The notes: generated from the sequence alone by a model not told the origin. DNA of 64,000 nucleotides from Pochonia chlamydosporia 170 (GCF_001653235.2 NC_035793.1:5022001-5086000), one strand, 5' to 3'. Positions 1-12,432 are shown, counted from the stretch's first letter. Made by a program: numbers and translations.

Positions 1-1544
1 CGATTATTGCAATGGGGATAGACTGTTATTAAGGAATCCGGAGGATTTAGATTCATGTCGTGGCACACCACCAGCCAAGTGTTGGTCAGTGACAGCGGAG
101 TTACCCACTGAATATTGTAGCACAAAGACTCGCAGATGACAGAAATTATGTAAGACCTGCTACAGAGTGACCGTTTTCCGACTCCTTTGAAGGATTGTTG
201 ATACTCGAAATCTATCACCACGTACGGAGTCCCTGATTTGATGGAATCATGCTATATCAAGATCCTGCATCATCAATCTATCAAGTTAGCTTGAAGGTGT
301 TTTTAGTCAACTTTCTGCAATTTCGGAACATCGAATCCGACTTTAGTAATACAAACTACATTTCCGAAGCTATGCATACATCTTAGAAGAGGAGTAGCCG
401 GATTGAGAGCGTCGTGGTGGTCGGGGATTATGCCAGATCTAGCTGAGCTTTTGAACGGTGGAGGAGAAGCAGGGACGGGAGCCCCAGAAAACTTCGGACA
501 AAGCTCTGGCCAAGTAGTCCAAACGGGATGAGCCACGCGTTTATGTCCGGGAGCCGCTGCGAAATGCGGAGGTCTTGGTGACCCTGCGGCCTTCCTGCGC
601 AGTTTGCTCTGCATTGCCTTTTCCGCAGCCGATGTGAATGAGTGATCTGGGTGATATTACAGCTATTCCTTTTACTTTACGGTTTTGTACGTCTGACTTC
701 TATGAAACTCCCTGAGGTGAGCTTAGTGCAAATTGACACTTGCATGAGAAAGCGTTGCTGACCAAACTAGTACTTGGGGATAATCCCAAATTTGACGATC
801 ACCGTACTCGCATCAAGGAATCCCTGAGGAAGGAAGATAGCACCGAGTCGTCACTAGAGGACGTCTCGCAGGCTAAGGAAGAACATGATGACCATATCGA
901 CAGAATAGCTGCTTCGATGGGTCGTCTTCCCCATCTCCAGCCCTTGAAGAGAAACAGGAAGCTGTCACAATGTTGCTCACTGTCAGATCTTGCATGTTTA
1001 CACCCTTGTACATCTACAAAGCCTGGATCAGACTACCTAGGTAGTTGGAAGCACATCGGATGCGTTTATTGGTAGTGAAAACGCTCGGGCGCGGCTCAGT
1101 AAGACTAATTTAGATAGAATCAATAGCATACATCCTGCTGGAGGTGCTTTAGCACAGGCGAGATACATTGGGTTATTGATACACACTCATATTTGTCTCC
1201 TGCTCAAAAATAATACGCTGTGGCAGAGATGCGACAAAAGCTTTCACCTTTTGGACAGTATTTTAATTTCGAGGTTTATTGTTGTATGTATGTACAGGCT
1301 CTAGGAGATAATGCCGTACTGTGAAGCCATTGAAAAACAAGGAACGGAGGAATTCCTCCTTTCCACCTTTACCCTATCACACAGTACCCCTGTCTTTAGG
1401 AAAAGACCTTAACCAACATAGCAGATAGTTTTCAAATTTCTCACCAGCTTGAGATGTCACTGTCTTGCGGGGACAAGACCCAGTAGCGGGCACCATCTCT
1501 GAGATGCCTCCTACCATTGAGCCACCGCCCCCAGTGGCAAGCTC
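1..1544. other. No supported gene
   Basis: Only short open frames are present, for example 303-614 (-) and 740-1075 (+). The latter opens on TTG rather than ATG. None shows a recognisable domain, signal peptide or splice pattern. I see no RNA gene or repeat here. Confidence 0.5.
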
Positions 1545-2042
1545 TTATCCTTTGACCGGGAATGCGCAACGACAACCTTTAGCCCCCGTCAAGCCATGCG
1601 ACATATCCGAGCAGACGCAGTGATTGTTTCTTATAGAGTACTTCCCAGCTGCGTATGTGAAGGAAAAGTAGGGGCTACCCACTCCCATGTCGACGGTGTT
1701 AACAGAGAGAACCCACTTCAAGAAGTTTTCTTTGGCAACATAAGGAACTCCACAGCTTGGTGCGTCATACACCGCTCTTGGCATGCAATTGTTGTCGTAG
1801 ATGATGAACGTGGCACCACCGCTGGCACCAGCCAAGCCGTTGGAAGCATCCGAGCTAAGACTTGGAACAACGCTCAAGGAGGTGGCCATGGCAAATGTCC
1901 AGTCTCCTTCTCCCTGGGTCATGCATAACTGCTTTGCCGTTTCTTGCTTAACCTTTTTGGGGACGATATTTTCAAATCGGCACTCAGCCATGACGAGGCC
2001 GGAGAATGTCAAGCTGGCGAGTATGGCGTTGAGAATTTGCAT
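1545..2042 (-). CDS. Small secreted cysteine-containing protein
   Basis: This encodes a 165-residue protein in a single exon, starting at an ATG whose complement is 2040-2042. The first 19 residues (MQILNAILASLTFSGLVMA) form a typical signal peptide, so the product is probably secreted. The mature part has eight cysteines, including a close C-terminal group (CVCS, then CRC), which suggests disulphide bonding. No transmembrane segment or GPI-anchor tail is visible. I do not recognise the family. It could be an effector-like or cell-surface protein, but that is inference from size, secretion and cysteines. It stands alone in a gene-poor stretch. Confidence 0.6.
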   Translation of the reverse strand: MQILNAILASLTFSGLVMAECRFENIVPKKVKQETAKQLCMTQGEGDWTFAMATSLSVVPSLSSDASNGLAGASGGATFIIYDNNCMPRAVYDAPSCGVPYVAKENFLKWVLSVNTVDMGVGSPYFSFTYAAGKYSIRNNHCVCSDMSHGLTGAKGCRCAFPVKG

Positions 2043-5000
2043 GGTGATGGAGCAGGGATGAAGAAGTTTTGTGAGTTATTGATTTCTAGCGATGATGTTT
2101 AAGAGTGGAAGTCATGTGTTAAGATAGTTTCGCTGTTTGCAGGGAGACATCTAGACTTAAATACTTTTGACTTTACGGCTATGCTTTCATTCTTGTGATG
2201 ATGGACTGTATGATGTCGATAGCATTGCAACATGGCGTACATGGATTTTCAAACCCTTGATGAAGTATTACTGTACTACGCCACCATGCATTGCGTTCCA
2301 TTCTGCTTCTTAATGCTCATTTTGGATTCAGTAAGCAGCGCCAAGGTATGAAGCACTTCTGTCTCCGCAGATTATCTCATGATCAGCTTATTTACAAAAA
2401 GGATCGTAGAGGGAACTCCACGTCTTATCACTTTCGGCGTCGCCGAGATGCACTTATACCGAGAACTATCCTCCATTGCCACAATTTCCAGGTACCCCTA
2501 TTGAGAGCAGTTCGTGAAATGCTATTCTGAAGTATTTGCCCTTTCACTGTTTCTACCGTGATAGCAACCAGTCAAACAAGAAACAGCTCAATTAGACTAC
2601 AGAGGGGGTTTAAAAGCATCTAAACTAGTGAAGGTATCGCATACCACGTTTTACGCTGAATTGTATTGAGCCGTGTGAGTGTATACTTCGACGTGGGCAA
2701 TCCTCTTTGCCACAGCGTGTTTTTAGATCTTATTTTAGATCAAACCCCCGCCCAGACCAGCTAACCGAGAAGGGATGACACGCTAATAACCGTTTCATAT
2801 TCCGGAGTGTTGGGGGCGACTTTCTGCCGGTTGCTGAGTAAGTGCCCAACACTATGCCAATCTATACCCCTGACTGTCATCCTGGAGGAAGTGATCAGCA
2901 ATCTGGCTGAGATCAAGGGGAGATCTCTATGGACTTCCTGTGTTTGACGTCACATTTGCTTCCAGGGTATTAGAAGGTGAAGCCGAGTGCAGAGCGAACC
3001 GCTCAAACTTCAAGCCGAGAGACGAGTACTACAACTTAGACACTCGTCAGGGAAAATAGTAACTACATAGTGTTTCCTTGCTGTGGAGAATACGGCACCA
3101 GCTATCAGTATGGTTCAGAATGTATGAAACCCTGGTTGCCGGCCGCGGGACATGCTGACCATGGCTGGCCTCCTCATTAATGAAAGCCGAAGTAAGAATG
3201 GAGCCGGAAGTGCCGATCACAGATCCCGCTGGCTTTAGGGACAACTCCCTTTTCCTTATGAAGCGATCGGCAAATGGTGCTTAAACCCCTGTCTTGCAGT
3301 GACATTCGAACAGTAAGCAATATGTTGCCCGCATCCTCCTCTTCAGGCACCAATTTAAACCCATGCTCTTTACAAGGCAGCAACTTGAACGAGATTGAGG
3401 AATGATAGGTTTGGAATCATTGATCATGCGAGATGAATTGTTTGTCTCTACCTTCTATTTAGATGAGACGTGGTGGATTCGTTCCTTGGTGCCACGGCCT
3501 CGTCCGAATACTGGGCATCCAATGGTATGGAATCATGAAGTAAATCTGTCAAGGGACCTTACCAGGGGAAAGTTGTCGCCTGTGTCGTCTGTTCCTTTCC
3601 GAGTTACATATGGCCACCCCGGATTAGGTCGTTCATCAGCCCGTGCTTGAGAGGCCAAGCATAAACGAGCCGTAGCTCATTCAACCCAACTGCGCGAAAA
3701 TACAGCTGAATCAGAAGCGGGGAAGCTATTATTGCTTCGTACATATTAACATCAATAGCGGTAGTTGAAACGTTGTGAACAAGAGGATGGTCTTCATGGG
3801 TCATTGTACCCTGCTCCACGGTGGGCGGGTATTCATGACCATAGACCCTTAGTCTCATTGTGTTGATTGCAGCTGTCACTTCGGGTATGTACTTTTATTC
3901 TTTTAAGTTAGCCGATAAGTTTACCTTATGTCGTATCACACCTAATCGACCCTTGCTTCGCCTCACCAATCTTATCCTCTCCTGCCTTATGCCTCGCTTC
4001 CCCTGACAACCCGATCCAAAGTCTAGGTCCACATCTCTATGATCATCTTTTGATTCATAGTTCTACCTCCCTACCATAGTTGCTTGCTTGCGATTTCGCC
4101 AGTTTTAAAATTGTAGGCATGATATCAACAGACTAACAAATCTGTCGCGGGGAATCAGTCCCGATAACTAGAACTAACTTCGTTCTATAAGATGATCGAA
4201 TCTATCGTCCTGAAGTTTCTGAATATTTCCATTCTTGTTTTAATGTCTAGCATCTAATTTTTCGAATTTTGACTTCCCAATGCGTCTTTAGTGCAAACTC
4301 TCGTGCTCAGTTCTCGACCTCGTATAGCTTAGGAACGTTCAGATGTGTTGCCCAAGGCCATTGTTTAGGCGCTGCCTCTGGCTTGACCGGCTTGCTCGTC
4401 CTCAGTGTCATCATCTTCATAGCAGTCGTTCTTCGTCTGCTTAGCTGTTGCCCCTGTGATGTGCGTGTCAACCCATTGAAGGATTCCATTAGGCGGCGCT
4501 GGTTAAACCCCCGACGCTGAACGGCAGGTATTTATGAAATGGAGAATACTAACCAAATTCAGGCGCATTGCTGAGCAGTACAATCAGACTGTCAAAGTAC
4601 CTATGAAAGAGGCTGGTTCCCCTCCTTTCGCTGTCGTGGACCTTCCTTTCTGATCATCGATATGTCACCAGATGTCATTAGGCGACATTGAATGTCGGCT
4701 CAATTAGAAGACATCCGTCAAACATCACTATAAAAGGGGTACTACTTTGTCCTCTGATTTGCATGATCAGGTCAACCAATTCATTGTCTGTCAGTCTCGG
4801 GCAAGCATAGCCATCCACCCATGCAGAGCATTTGGGATGCTCAACGATGCGCGCCACTTCGTCTCGCCATTGCATACTTTGTATACAATAATTTACTAAA
4901 TATCACTTTATCTCACTTAGGACTTTTGAAATGCCATAGTTTGGACTAGGGCGAAACCGTTTTATCGGGAACAATGAAATAGGCCCTCATCCTGCCATCT

Positions 5001-6241
5001 AGGATACATAATAACACACCACAGACAATGCCATATCGAATGATTGGGCGGCTTTCATGGACACGACTTCTGGGGCTTAAGGCTGACCCATCACACATGA
5101 GGTGTTTTGTTTAAGGTTAGGTCTTGTACTGGCATATCCAAGTGTGCAAAACACTAGGACAATAGCGTAGAAATGTCCTGGACATTTGGTCGATGTAGTT
5201 GTGTTGACAGTACTTTTTGCGCCCGTGAATTCACACTGCTCTATAGGGTGGGTATTCAAGGGGAAAACAATCAAAATGGTATAGTCTTGTAATGAGTCTT
5301 CATGGTGGAATTTAGAGTCCATAAAGAAATCTGGTTTTGTGTGAGATGTCATTCCATTTCCGCTTCATTGATGCGGACAAACTCCATTCACTCAGTATTC
5401 AGTTCGCTACCTCTTTCGACGCGACAGCCGATTCATTTTGCAGACTTAATTGACTAGCAGATCAAAATCTTATGCACCCGATCCTATCTCCGTCTTCTAC
5501 CAACACGCTTAATAATATCGTCAGCTCGACTGCCGACGAATTCAACGGCCCCCCAACCCACAAAGCCCCATTGAATTCTCACTCCGACACCCAGCCCACG
5601 AATTGAGTCGGCAGAAACATCCACGGAAAGCCATGGAGCACCAGGAACAATCGCACAGATCAAGATGCGGCCCCCAACACGGCAACGGGCCTCCAAACTA
5701 GCCGGCTACACATCAAACAGCCTAGGCAACTCGCCTGACAAATACGCAACCCTCACAAAACGAGCAATCAACTCCGGCCGAAAAGTCGAAAAGTCCGTTC
5801 CCACGCATTCAACGGAGACGGTGTGAAAAGTGGAGAAATACCTCGGCAACGGTCTCGTCGTGGCGTCCATCCGCATTGAAGATCTCCGCTCTTGAAATCG
5901 ATAAAGTCATTGTGATGAAGGTTGGGCATGGTGGCGGGCTTTGCTGGGACAGGCTCTCCCTGTTTCATTGTACGGGTTAGTGCGACTCGGGGAAACATAC
6001 AGAATGAGAAGGGAAGATTATAAATCGATTGCGGACATTGAAGTGGTGTTTTGATGGTTTGGCGGTTTGTGGGTATGCAATATCGGATTGCATGCGGAGA
6101 ATAAATAGACTTCAATGACGCCATGGAGCAAACGCCATTGAGTTCAACTCACTGTTTCCGTTTAAATACTTGGTTTGATTCCTTAAAACTCATTTCATCA
6201 CATCCAATTCCAACCATACAATCTCCATATCCCGTCCCAAA
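2043..6241. other. Gene-poor stretch with weak coding signals
   Basis: No gene can be supported with confidence over about 4.2 kb. A dispersed repeat copy lies at 2606-2702. Short ATG-started minus-strand frames occur at 4678-4875 and 5077-5352 with no recognisable domain. Between about 5480 and 6124 the minus strand shows patchy coding character, with a possible intron (GTATGT donor, CACTAAC branch, AAACAG acceptor near 5955-6000). I could not build a continuous gene from it. Confidence 0.4.
2606..2702. repeat. Dispersed repeat, copy A
   Basis: This stretch matches 40322-40420 in the same orientation, about 75% by eye. The shared core runs from AAGGTATCG to GTGTATACTT and includes TATTGAGC followed by GTGT. 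No gene or LTR explains either copy. It may be a fragment of a transposon end or a MITE-like element. The element boundaries are not visible. Confidence 0.5.
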
Positions 6242-7339
6242 ATGACTGCCAACAAAACTCTCGTCTACAAACAGGTGCCCAAGGGCCTTCCTGTCCCTGG
6301 GAAAGATCTCGTCATTGAAACCCGCGAAATCGATCTCGAGAGCCCACCCAAAGGCGGTCTGGTAGTTCAAGTTCTATACGCATCATTCGATCCGTACCTG
6401 CGCCCCAAGATGCGCGACCCCAGCATCAAGTCATACTCACCAGCTTTTATCCCCAACGACCCCATTGTCAATGACACTGTTTCCAAGGTTTTGAAGAGCG
6501 ACAGCCCCGACTTCAAGGAGGGTGACATCATCAAGGTTTACGGCCCCATTGCCGAGTATGCCGCCATCACAGACATCAAGGCCCAGCGAGTGCTCAAGGT
6601 CCAAAACCCACACAACTTGGACCTCTCTGTCTTCACCGGTGCCCTGGGCATGCCTGGCCTCACTGCCTGGTCGAGTTTGTACAAGATTGGAAAGCCCAAG
6701 GACGGAGAGACCATTTTCGTTTCATCTGCCGCTGGAGCGGTTGGCCAACTCGTCGGCCAGATTGCCAAGAAAGAGGGATTGACTGTCATTGGATCCGTGG
6801 GCTCAGATGAGAAGCTGGACTTTATCGTCAAGGAGCTCGGGTTTGATGCTGGCTTCAATTATAAGAAGGAGAAGCCTGGTGAGGCTTTGAAGCGCCTTGC
6901 ACCCAACGGCATTGACATTTACTATGACAATGTTGGCGGTGAGCACCTCGAGGCTGCTCTTGACAGCATCAATGTCTTTGGACGAATTGTAGCCTGTGGA
7001 ATGGTAAGTTTGTTGTCTGCATACAAATTGTGAATGTTGTGACTAACAATGGTATTACAGATCAGCCAATACAATAACGCTGGCGAGGCGCACGGCATCC
7101 GCAACCTCTTTCACATGATTGGAAAGCAGCTCACCATGCAGGGTTTCATTGTTGGCAACCCGGAGTTTGGCCCTACTTATTACAGGGAACACCAGCAGAA
7201 GCTGCAGCAGTGGCTGGCGGATGGTAGCTTCATAGCGAAGATGTCTTATACGGAGGGCATTGAGCATGCTGCTGAGGGATTGGTTGGCATTTTTGAAGGA
7301 AAGAACTTTGGTAAGGCTGTTTTGCGAATCAAGGCATAA
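6242..7339 (+). CDS. NADP-dependent MDR-family oxidoreductase
   Basis: A medium-chain reductase of the prostaglandin/leukotriene reductase (PTGR-like) group, which reduces C=C double bonds of enones with NADPH in the cytosol. Two exons, 6242-7003 and 7061-7339, join in phase 0 to give 346 residues, the usual length. The 57-nt intron has a GTAAGT donor, a GACTAAC branch point and a TTACAG acceptor. The dinucleotide-binding stretch AAGAVGQLVGQIAK lies around residues 160-175, followed by IDIYYDNVGG near 223-233. There is no cysteine/histidine set for catalytic zinc, as expected for this branch. The physiological substrate cannot be told from sequence. Confidence 0.9.
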
Positions 7340-7808
7340 AAGATAGACCCGAATACATGAGAAACATGTAGGACTTGGACTCGTTGAATTGAAATGAGAT
7401 ATGATCGACTACATTGAAGGCACTGTGTGAGTCATGATGTGAGTGAGTGAAGTTGGAATGACACTTTCGCTCTGGGAAGGAAAGCAATTGCAATTGGTCG
7501 TCATTTCAAGCTACTGCACAATACGCATGCTTATTCCCAAGATGAGACTGCCGGTTAGAAATGGAAACCTCCGGATAATCATCACCATGACACCAACTTG
7601 CTTGTGGGTCATATTACAAACTAGTCTTGACCCAGTGACATCAAATTCGCGGGGTCACCGACATCGCTGATAAGAGTTTTAAGATATTAATCTCAATATC
7701 CGTTCACATAGCCGAAACTTGATCTGGTTCAAACACTAGAAGTCACGACAAATAGTTTTGAGAAACTTGCAAACACACCACCGTCTAACAAGCCTCAACA
7801 ACCCAGGC
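7340..7808. other. Intergenic region, no gene
   Basis: This holds the 3' end of the reductase gene and the promoter of the asparaginase gene. A 75-codon frame at 7443-7670 has no family resemblance. No defined regulatory site was recognised. Confidence 0.5.
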
Positions 7809-8882
7809 ATGACTCGACCCAATCTCGACGACGATTACATTGTCTGCGACAGAAATGGCATTATTGAAAACAGACATCTCATCCATGCGGCAGTCGTTGA
7901 TTCTAACGGCAAACTCCTCTTCTCAATCGGCAACCCATCCCGCCTCACGCTGATCCGCTCGTCCGTGAAACCGGCACAAGCTCTCGCCGTAGCAGAATCC
8001 GGTGCATTTCAGAAATATGGATTCGAAGAGAAAGACATTGCACTTTGTTGTGCGTCTCACAGCAGCGAAGAAGGGCATATTTCTCGCGCGAGGAGCATGC
8101 TAGCCAAGTCCGGGTGCGACGAGAGCCATCTTCGCTGTGGAGGACATCCTGCGCTGACGCCGCAGATGAACAATGCGTGGATTAAGAGTGGTTTTGTTGC
8201 TACGCCTGTGTTTAGCAACTGCTCTGGCAAGCATGCTGCTTTCTTGGCGGCTGCAAAGGCAATAGGTCGTTCTACGGATGGGTATCACCAACTGGAGCAT
8301 CCGATACAGCAACGAGTGAAGGAAATAGTCGAGGACTTGACAGGTCTATCACCAGATGAGGTGAAATGGGGTGTAGATGGATGCAACATGGCTGCTCCGG
8401 CTGTCCCTCTTCAAAGCCTAGCCGTGTTGAATGCAGAGTTTGCGAACGCGGCGGATCTAGTTGCGCAAGGAGGTGATGTCTCTCCACGGAGAAGGGAAAT
8501 GGCACGCATCTTCAATGCCATGTCGTCTTATCCGGAAATGGTGGGAGGCGAGGGCCGGTTCTGCACGTTGCTGATGAAGGCGTTTAATGGGCATTTGATA
8601 GGAAAGGTTGGCGCTGATGCCTGTTACGGAATTGGCGTGCGAGCATCGCATGTGCCGAAGAGGCTGGGGATTGATGGGCCGATTGGTATCGCGGTCAAGG
8701 TTGAGGATGGGAATATGGATGTGCTGTATGCGGCTGTGGCAGAGCTTTTGGATAGGTTGGACTTGGGGACGAAGGAGATGAGAAGTGTGTTGGATGGGTT
8801 TCACTACAAGACGATATTGAATACTGCTGGGGTTGTTACGGGAGAGTATGCGTTTCCATTCTTGTTAAAGATGGAGGTGTAG
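7809..8882 (+). CDS. L-asparaginase, R. etli type (asparaginase II family)
   Basis: Hydrolyses L-asparagine to aspartate and ammonia. The 357-residue product belongs to the family of Rhizobium etli thermolabile asparaginase, unrelated to the classical type I/II enzymes. The family's key residues are in place: S51 and K54 in SSVKP, S83 in CASHS, C138 in NCSGKHA and C192 in DGCNMAAP. These equal the R. etli residues S48, K51, S80, C135 and C189 (the two cysteines bind zinc), each shifted by three. I chose the ATG at 7809. The frame is open upstream to 7758, but only from a TTG codon. It is intronless and lies tail-to-tail with the TAP-like peptidase gene, 148 nt away. Confidence 0.9.
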   Translation: MTRPNLDDDYIVCDRNGIIENRHLIHAAVVDSNGKLLFSIGNPSRLTLIRSSVKPAQALAVAESGAFQKYGFEEKDIALCCASHSSEEGHISRARSMLAKSGCDESHLRCGGHPALTPQMNNAWIKSGFVATPVFSNCSGKHAAFLAAAKAIGRSTDGYHQLEHPIQQRVKEIVEDLTGLSPDEVKWGVDGCNMAAPAVPLQSLAVLNAEFANAADLVAQGGDVSPRRREMARIFNAMSSYPEMVGGEGRFCTLLMKAFNGHLIGKVGADACYGIGVRASHVPKRLGIDGPIGIAVKVEDGNMDVLYAAVAELLDRLDLGTKEMRSVLDGFHYKTILNTAGVVTGEYAFPFLLKMEV

Positions 8883-9030
8883 CATATGCTTTCCATTTAC
8901 ATGGATATGGAGGGCAGCATTTTGGGACTTGTATGTAGATGACTGGATGATTGTGCGTTTGGGTTTCGGCTCCATTATACGAGCCATGTACAGTATACAT
9001 TAAAGGAGTCCAGGATGTGGATTCAATGTC

Positions 9031-10918
9031 CTAGTTGGCTTTTCTGCTGTCCATCGTGCTGGTGGCCGTTGACCAAACTCCCAACATGCTATGCCGATTC
9101 TTTAACGCAACGCCTTCAACATCACAACCAGTATCCCAAGGTCCACACCGAACATGACAACTGACCTCGTTCGGCACCTTGCCAGTCTCAAAGTAATCAG
9201 CTATATGCTTACTCAAACACGAACTCTCCCCATTGACAAGCGCACAGTGTCCCAGGCTCTCCTGAATCACGAGCCCAGCACCGGGATACTTCTTGACCAT
9301 TTTGCGCGCCCCAGCAAGAGGCGTCACTGGATCCAGCCGATTCGAGACAAAGAGTATAGGAGCAGCTGGCTTCCCGGGCGTCACCCTTGGATCATGCTTA
9401 GGTGTGCCAAATGGACCCTTGAAAGTCCATTTCGGCTTGAACGGCCATCTAGCGCATGTGAAGCGGATGGTACTCCAATACGGCGCCGCAATAGGCGACA
9501 AGTCGAGTAGGTCTTTGAAGTAGGAATGCCACCAAGTGATGGACTCTTGAGAAACATCAGATCCGTCGCCGCATACCACTCCATTCCTACTATCGAGACC
9601 TGAGGACCCTTGAACGGGCTGGTTATCTTTGGGGCAACCGTTTACGGGTTTCGAGATGATGTTCATGTCTAGCATCCTTGTTGCGAGGCTAGTGTAATTA
9701 CCGGACATGCCGTCTTCTAGAACAGACGCAAGGTCCTTGAATGTCTGGATCGGTTTGTAGAGGCTGTATAGAATTGCGCGGCCTACTTCAGCGCGCGTGA
9801 TGATGAATGTAGTTCCTTGGACGGTCACTATCTTGGGTGATTGTTCGAGGTTGGTAAACCATTTCGAGAATCGAGACTTGATGTCAGATGCGGATGCATC
9901 ACTTTGCTGGACCATGCGACATTTTGATGAGCCGGCCTTGAAGCAGCCGTTGATGAAGCTGTCTACTATGTTGTCGGTGTCAATAAGACTGAGTGCGTAG
10001 CCCTAAGACTTTGTTAATACAGCTTTCAGTAGCATCTTGACTGGCATTGCAAGGCATTGAAGGGCTTACCTGACCGGCCACAAAATCTTCCGCATCAACA
10101 ACTCCATCGAGAACAATTCGTCCAATCCGCTCAGGAAACATTGATGCAAGAACGTTACCCAGAACAGTCCCATATGAGAACCCCCAGTATTGAACACGGT
10201 TCACATCCTTCATCGCTCTCTTACGCAGCTCTGTGCGCGTCGAATCATCACTACTAGCAGGCTGATCCTTTGCCCTAGCTTCCTCAATTTTATCTACCAA
10301 TTCAACAATGTCGCGAGCAACACTTGCAGTGCTCATGTACTCAAAAATGCCCCCTTCAAGTCGATCATCCGCCTCTTTGCACCGCTTGCCATAGACGTCT
10401 TGCAAAGCCAGACCATATGGAATGGCTTCAAGGCCTTGAAAACTTGCGCCATTTGCCCTCGTCTCGAATGTAGAGACAATGCGATCTAGCGTGTTATCGG
10501 GGAAGCAATTCGCGGCAGGCTCACTGTTTCCTACCCCACGAGGATCAAATGAGATGATTTCATAATGTCGTTTCCCAGGTTTGTCAGCTACACTGCGCAG
10601 TTTATGGCCGAAATCTACCACGAATTCTGTGCCAGGTTCTCCAGGACCGCCGGGGTTTGTGATGATTGCGCCGCCAAAGGTTGGGTCGGTTTCCGCAACC
10701 ACAGCTGGTAACTTGATGATGGGAATGGTGACTGTGTGATTGCTTTTGTTGTCTAGCCAATTGAGTGGTAGAATGAGACGGGCGCACTTGAATTCATCGT
10801 AGCAGTCGTGATAGACTAGGTTGCGATTCGGAAATATGTTGCGCCAATTGAGGTCTTGTGAGGATGCAGCCCCATTGATCGCCAGCAGTGTCGGAAGCAA
10901 ATGTGTGAGTTTTCGCAT
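9031..10918 (-). CDS. Secreted TAP-like serine peptidase (alpha/beta hydrolase)
   Basis: A 606-residue alpha/beta hydrolase of the tripeptidyl-aminopeptidase-like group, expected to release short peptides or amino acids outside the cell. The exons are 10070-10918 and 9031-10002 (minus strand). The 67-nt intron starts GTAAGC, ends CTTAG and joins in phase 0. Residues 1-20 are a signal peptide. The oxyanion stretch ITNPGGPGEPG lies near 86-96, the nucleophile S248 in GFSYG, D507 in SNRLDPVTPL and H535 in LGHCALV, giving a complete catalytic triad. The C-terminal Asp/His part matches the TAP-like extension of this family. It faces the homocysteine methyltransferase gene across a 433-nt shared upstream region. 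Confidence 0.88.
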
Positions 10919-11351
10919 ACTGAATGAGAGTTTGTTTCACCTCATATTTGGGGGTTAAATTTGTTTCATTCTTGGAACTCGAGATGTTAAAGTTGATTTG
11001 TGTTGAAGCTTAAATTAAGCGTTATGGTCAACTGGTAACCAGCGATGAGCTGATACTGTACCCGAGAGGAACGCTAGCAGGGTGATGAAGTACTGCCAAG
11101 GTTCTCAGATATAGTTGTCAGATACAGCATCCAAGTTATGGGAGTAGGAGTTACTTTAGTAGGTCTATTTAATAAGGAACAATGCTTCAACTTGCAATTC
11201 TATGAGCCAAGACGTATTTACCCTCTGCTTTATCTTGCCCAAACTCATCTCATCACGACATGGATTGTGGGTCCATCAACTAAATCCTCGATTCTGCCGC
11301 AAACAAAGTCAAAAGCTACCTCAACCTTCTCAACTCCTTCAACAACTCACC
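10919..11351. promoter_or_regulatory. Divergent intergenic promoter region
   Basis: This lies between the start codons of the minus-strand peptidase (10918) and the plus-strand methyltransferase (11352), so it must carry both 5' UTRs and promoters. A pyrimidine-rich, CAACAA/CTCAAC-containing leader precedes the ATG at 11352. I recognise no specific binding site. Confidence 0.5.
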
Positions 11352-12383
11352 ATGGCGCCAATACTCATACTAGACGGCGGCCTCGGCACATCTCTAGAAC
11401 AAGAATACAACGTCAAATTCAGTCCATCCACACCTCTTTGGTCATCCAATCTCCTCGTCTCTGACCCCAGCACTCTTCTCCAATGCCAGAGCGACTTCGG
11501 CCAAGTTCCAGTTGACGTCCTCCTCACTGCAACCTATCAAGTCTCCATCAAAGGGTTCGGCGACACGAAAAATTCTCATTATCCAAATGGAATCTCTTCG
11601 TCGGAAATTCCTCAATTCCTGGAAACTGCTGTCAACGTCGCGGAAAAGGCCACTCAGGGACACAACAGCACCATTGCGCTGAGTCTTGGCCCATATGGAG
11701 CTTGCATGATCCCCAGCCAGGAATACAGTGGCAAATACGACGAGGGGCACGATTCTCAACAAGACCTGTGTAACTGGCACAGTGAGAGATTGAAGCTATT
11801 CGGAAAAGTGCAGGATTTATCTACGCGTATTGGATACATTTCCATGGAGACGATCCCCCGCGTCGATGAGATTGCAGCAATGAGAAAAGCCCTGGATTCG
11901 GTGCCAGAGCTGCAGGGTGTGCCATTCTGGATGTCCTGCCTGTACCCTGGCGATGATGAGTTGTTGCCCAGTGGAGAAACTCCAGAAGTCGCCTTACGGA
12001 CAATGTTTGACCGTCAAGTTGCAAAATCCGTGCCCTGGGGAGTGGGCATCAACTGTACCAAGGTGTGGAAGCTTACTTCGCTCTTAAAGAAGTACGAATC
12101 TGCCATTGAGAATCTGGTTGACGATGGAGCTCTGCAGGAATGGCCTGCGTTGGTGCTCTACCCGGACGGGACAAATGGAGAGGTTTACAACACTGTCACG
12201 CAAGTGTGGGAAGTACCGGACAATGCAAAGGGCGTGAAGAGAGTTCCATGGGAGGAACAACTTGCCGAGGTGGTTCGCGGAACAGAGAGCAGAGGGAACT
12301 GGAAGCAGATTGTAGTTGGAGGTTGCTGTATGGCTAGTTCAGAGGACATAGCAAGGCTACGACAAGTTTTGCTAGCGACGTAA
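11352..12383 (+). CDS. Homocysteine S-methyltransferase
   Basis: Transfers a methyl group from S-methylmethionine or S-adenosylmethionine to homocysteine to make methionine, like yeast Mht1 and Sam4. The 343-residue, intronless product starts at the ATG at 11352 in a good context (CTCACCATGG). The longer open frame upstream has no family match, so I excluded it. The N-terminal DGGLGTSLE is the family signature. The three zinc ligands are present: C235 in GINCTK, and C325 and C326 in GGCCMAS. The length is typical. It converges with the FAD oxidoreductase gene, with only 49 nt between stop codons, so the transcripts probably overlap. Confidence 0.92.
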   Translation: MAPILILDGGLGTSLEQEYNVKFSPSTPLWSSNLLVSDPSTLLQCQSDFGQVPVDVLLTATYQVSIKGFGDTKNSHYPNGISSSEIPQFLETAVNVAEKATQGHNSTIALSLGPYGACMIPSQEYSGKYDEGHDSQQDLCNWHSERLKLFGKVQDLSTRIGYISMETIPRVDEIAAMRKALDSVPELQGVPFWMSCLYPGDDELLPSGETPEVALRTMFDRQVAKSVPWGVGINCTKVWKLTSLLKKYESAIENLVDDGALQEWPALVLYPDGTNGEVYNTVTQVWEVPDNAKGVKRVPWEEQLAEVVRGTESRGNWKQIVVGGCCMASSEDIARLRQVLLAT

Positions 12384-12432
12384 TATCACCAGCTAACTGA
12401 TACACAAATACTTCAAGGCCCGAAGACATCCA

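Noticed and set aside
740..1075. 111-codon plus-strand frame
   Set aside because: It begins on TTG, has no ATG near the start, no signal peptide and no recognisable domain.
7758..7808. 17-residue extension of the asparaginase
   Set aside because: The only codon to start it is TTG. The ATG at 7809 places the catalytic residues at a constant offset of three from the R. etli enzyme.
11202..11351. 50-residue N-terminal extension of the homocysteine methyltransferase
   Set aside because: The family starts with the short lead to DGGLGT. The extension has no homology-like features, and the ATG at 11352 has a better context.
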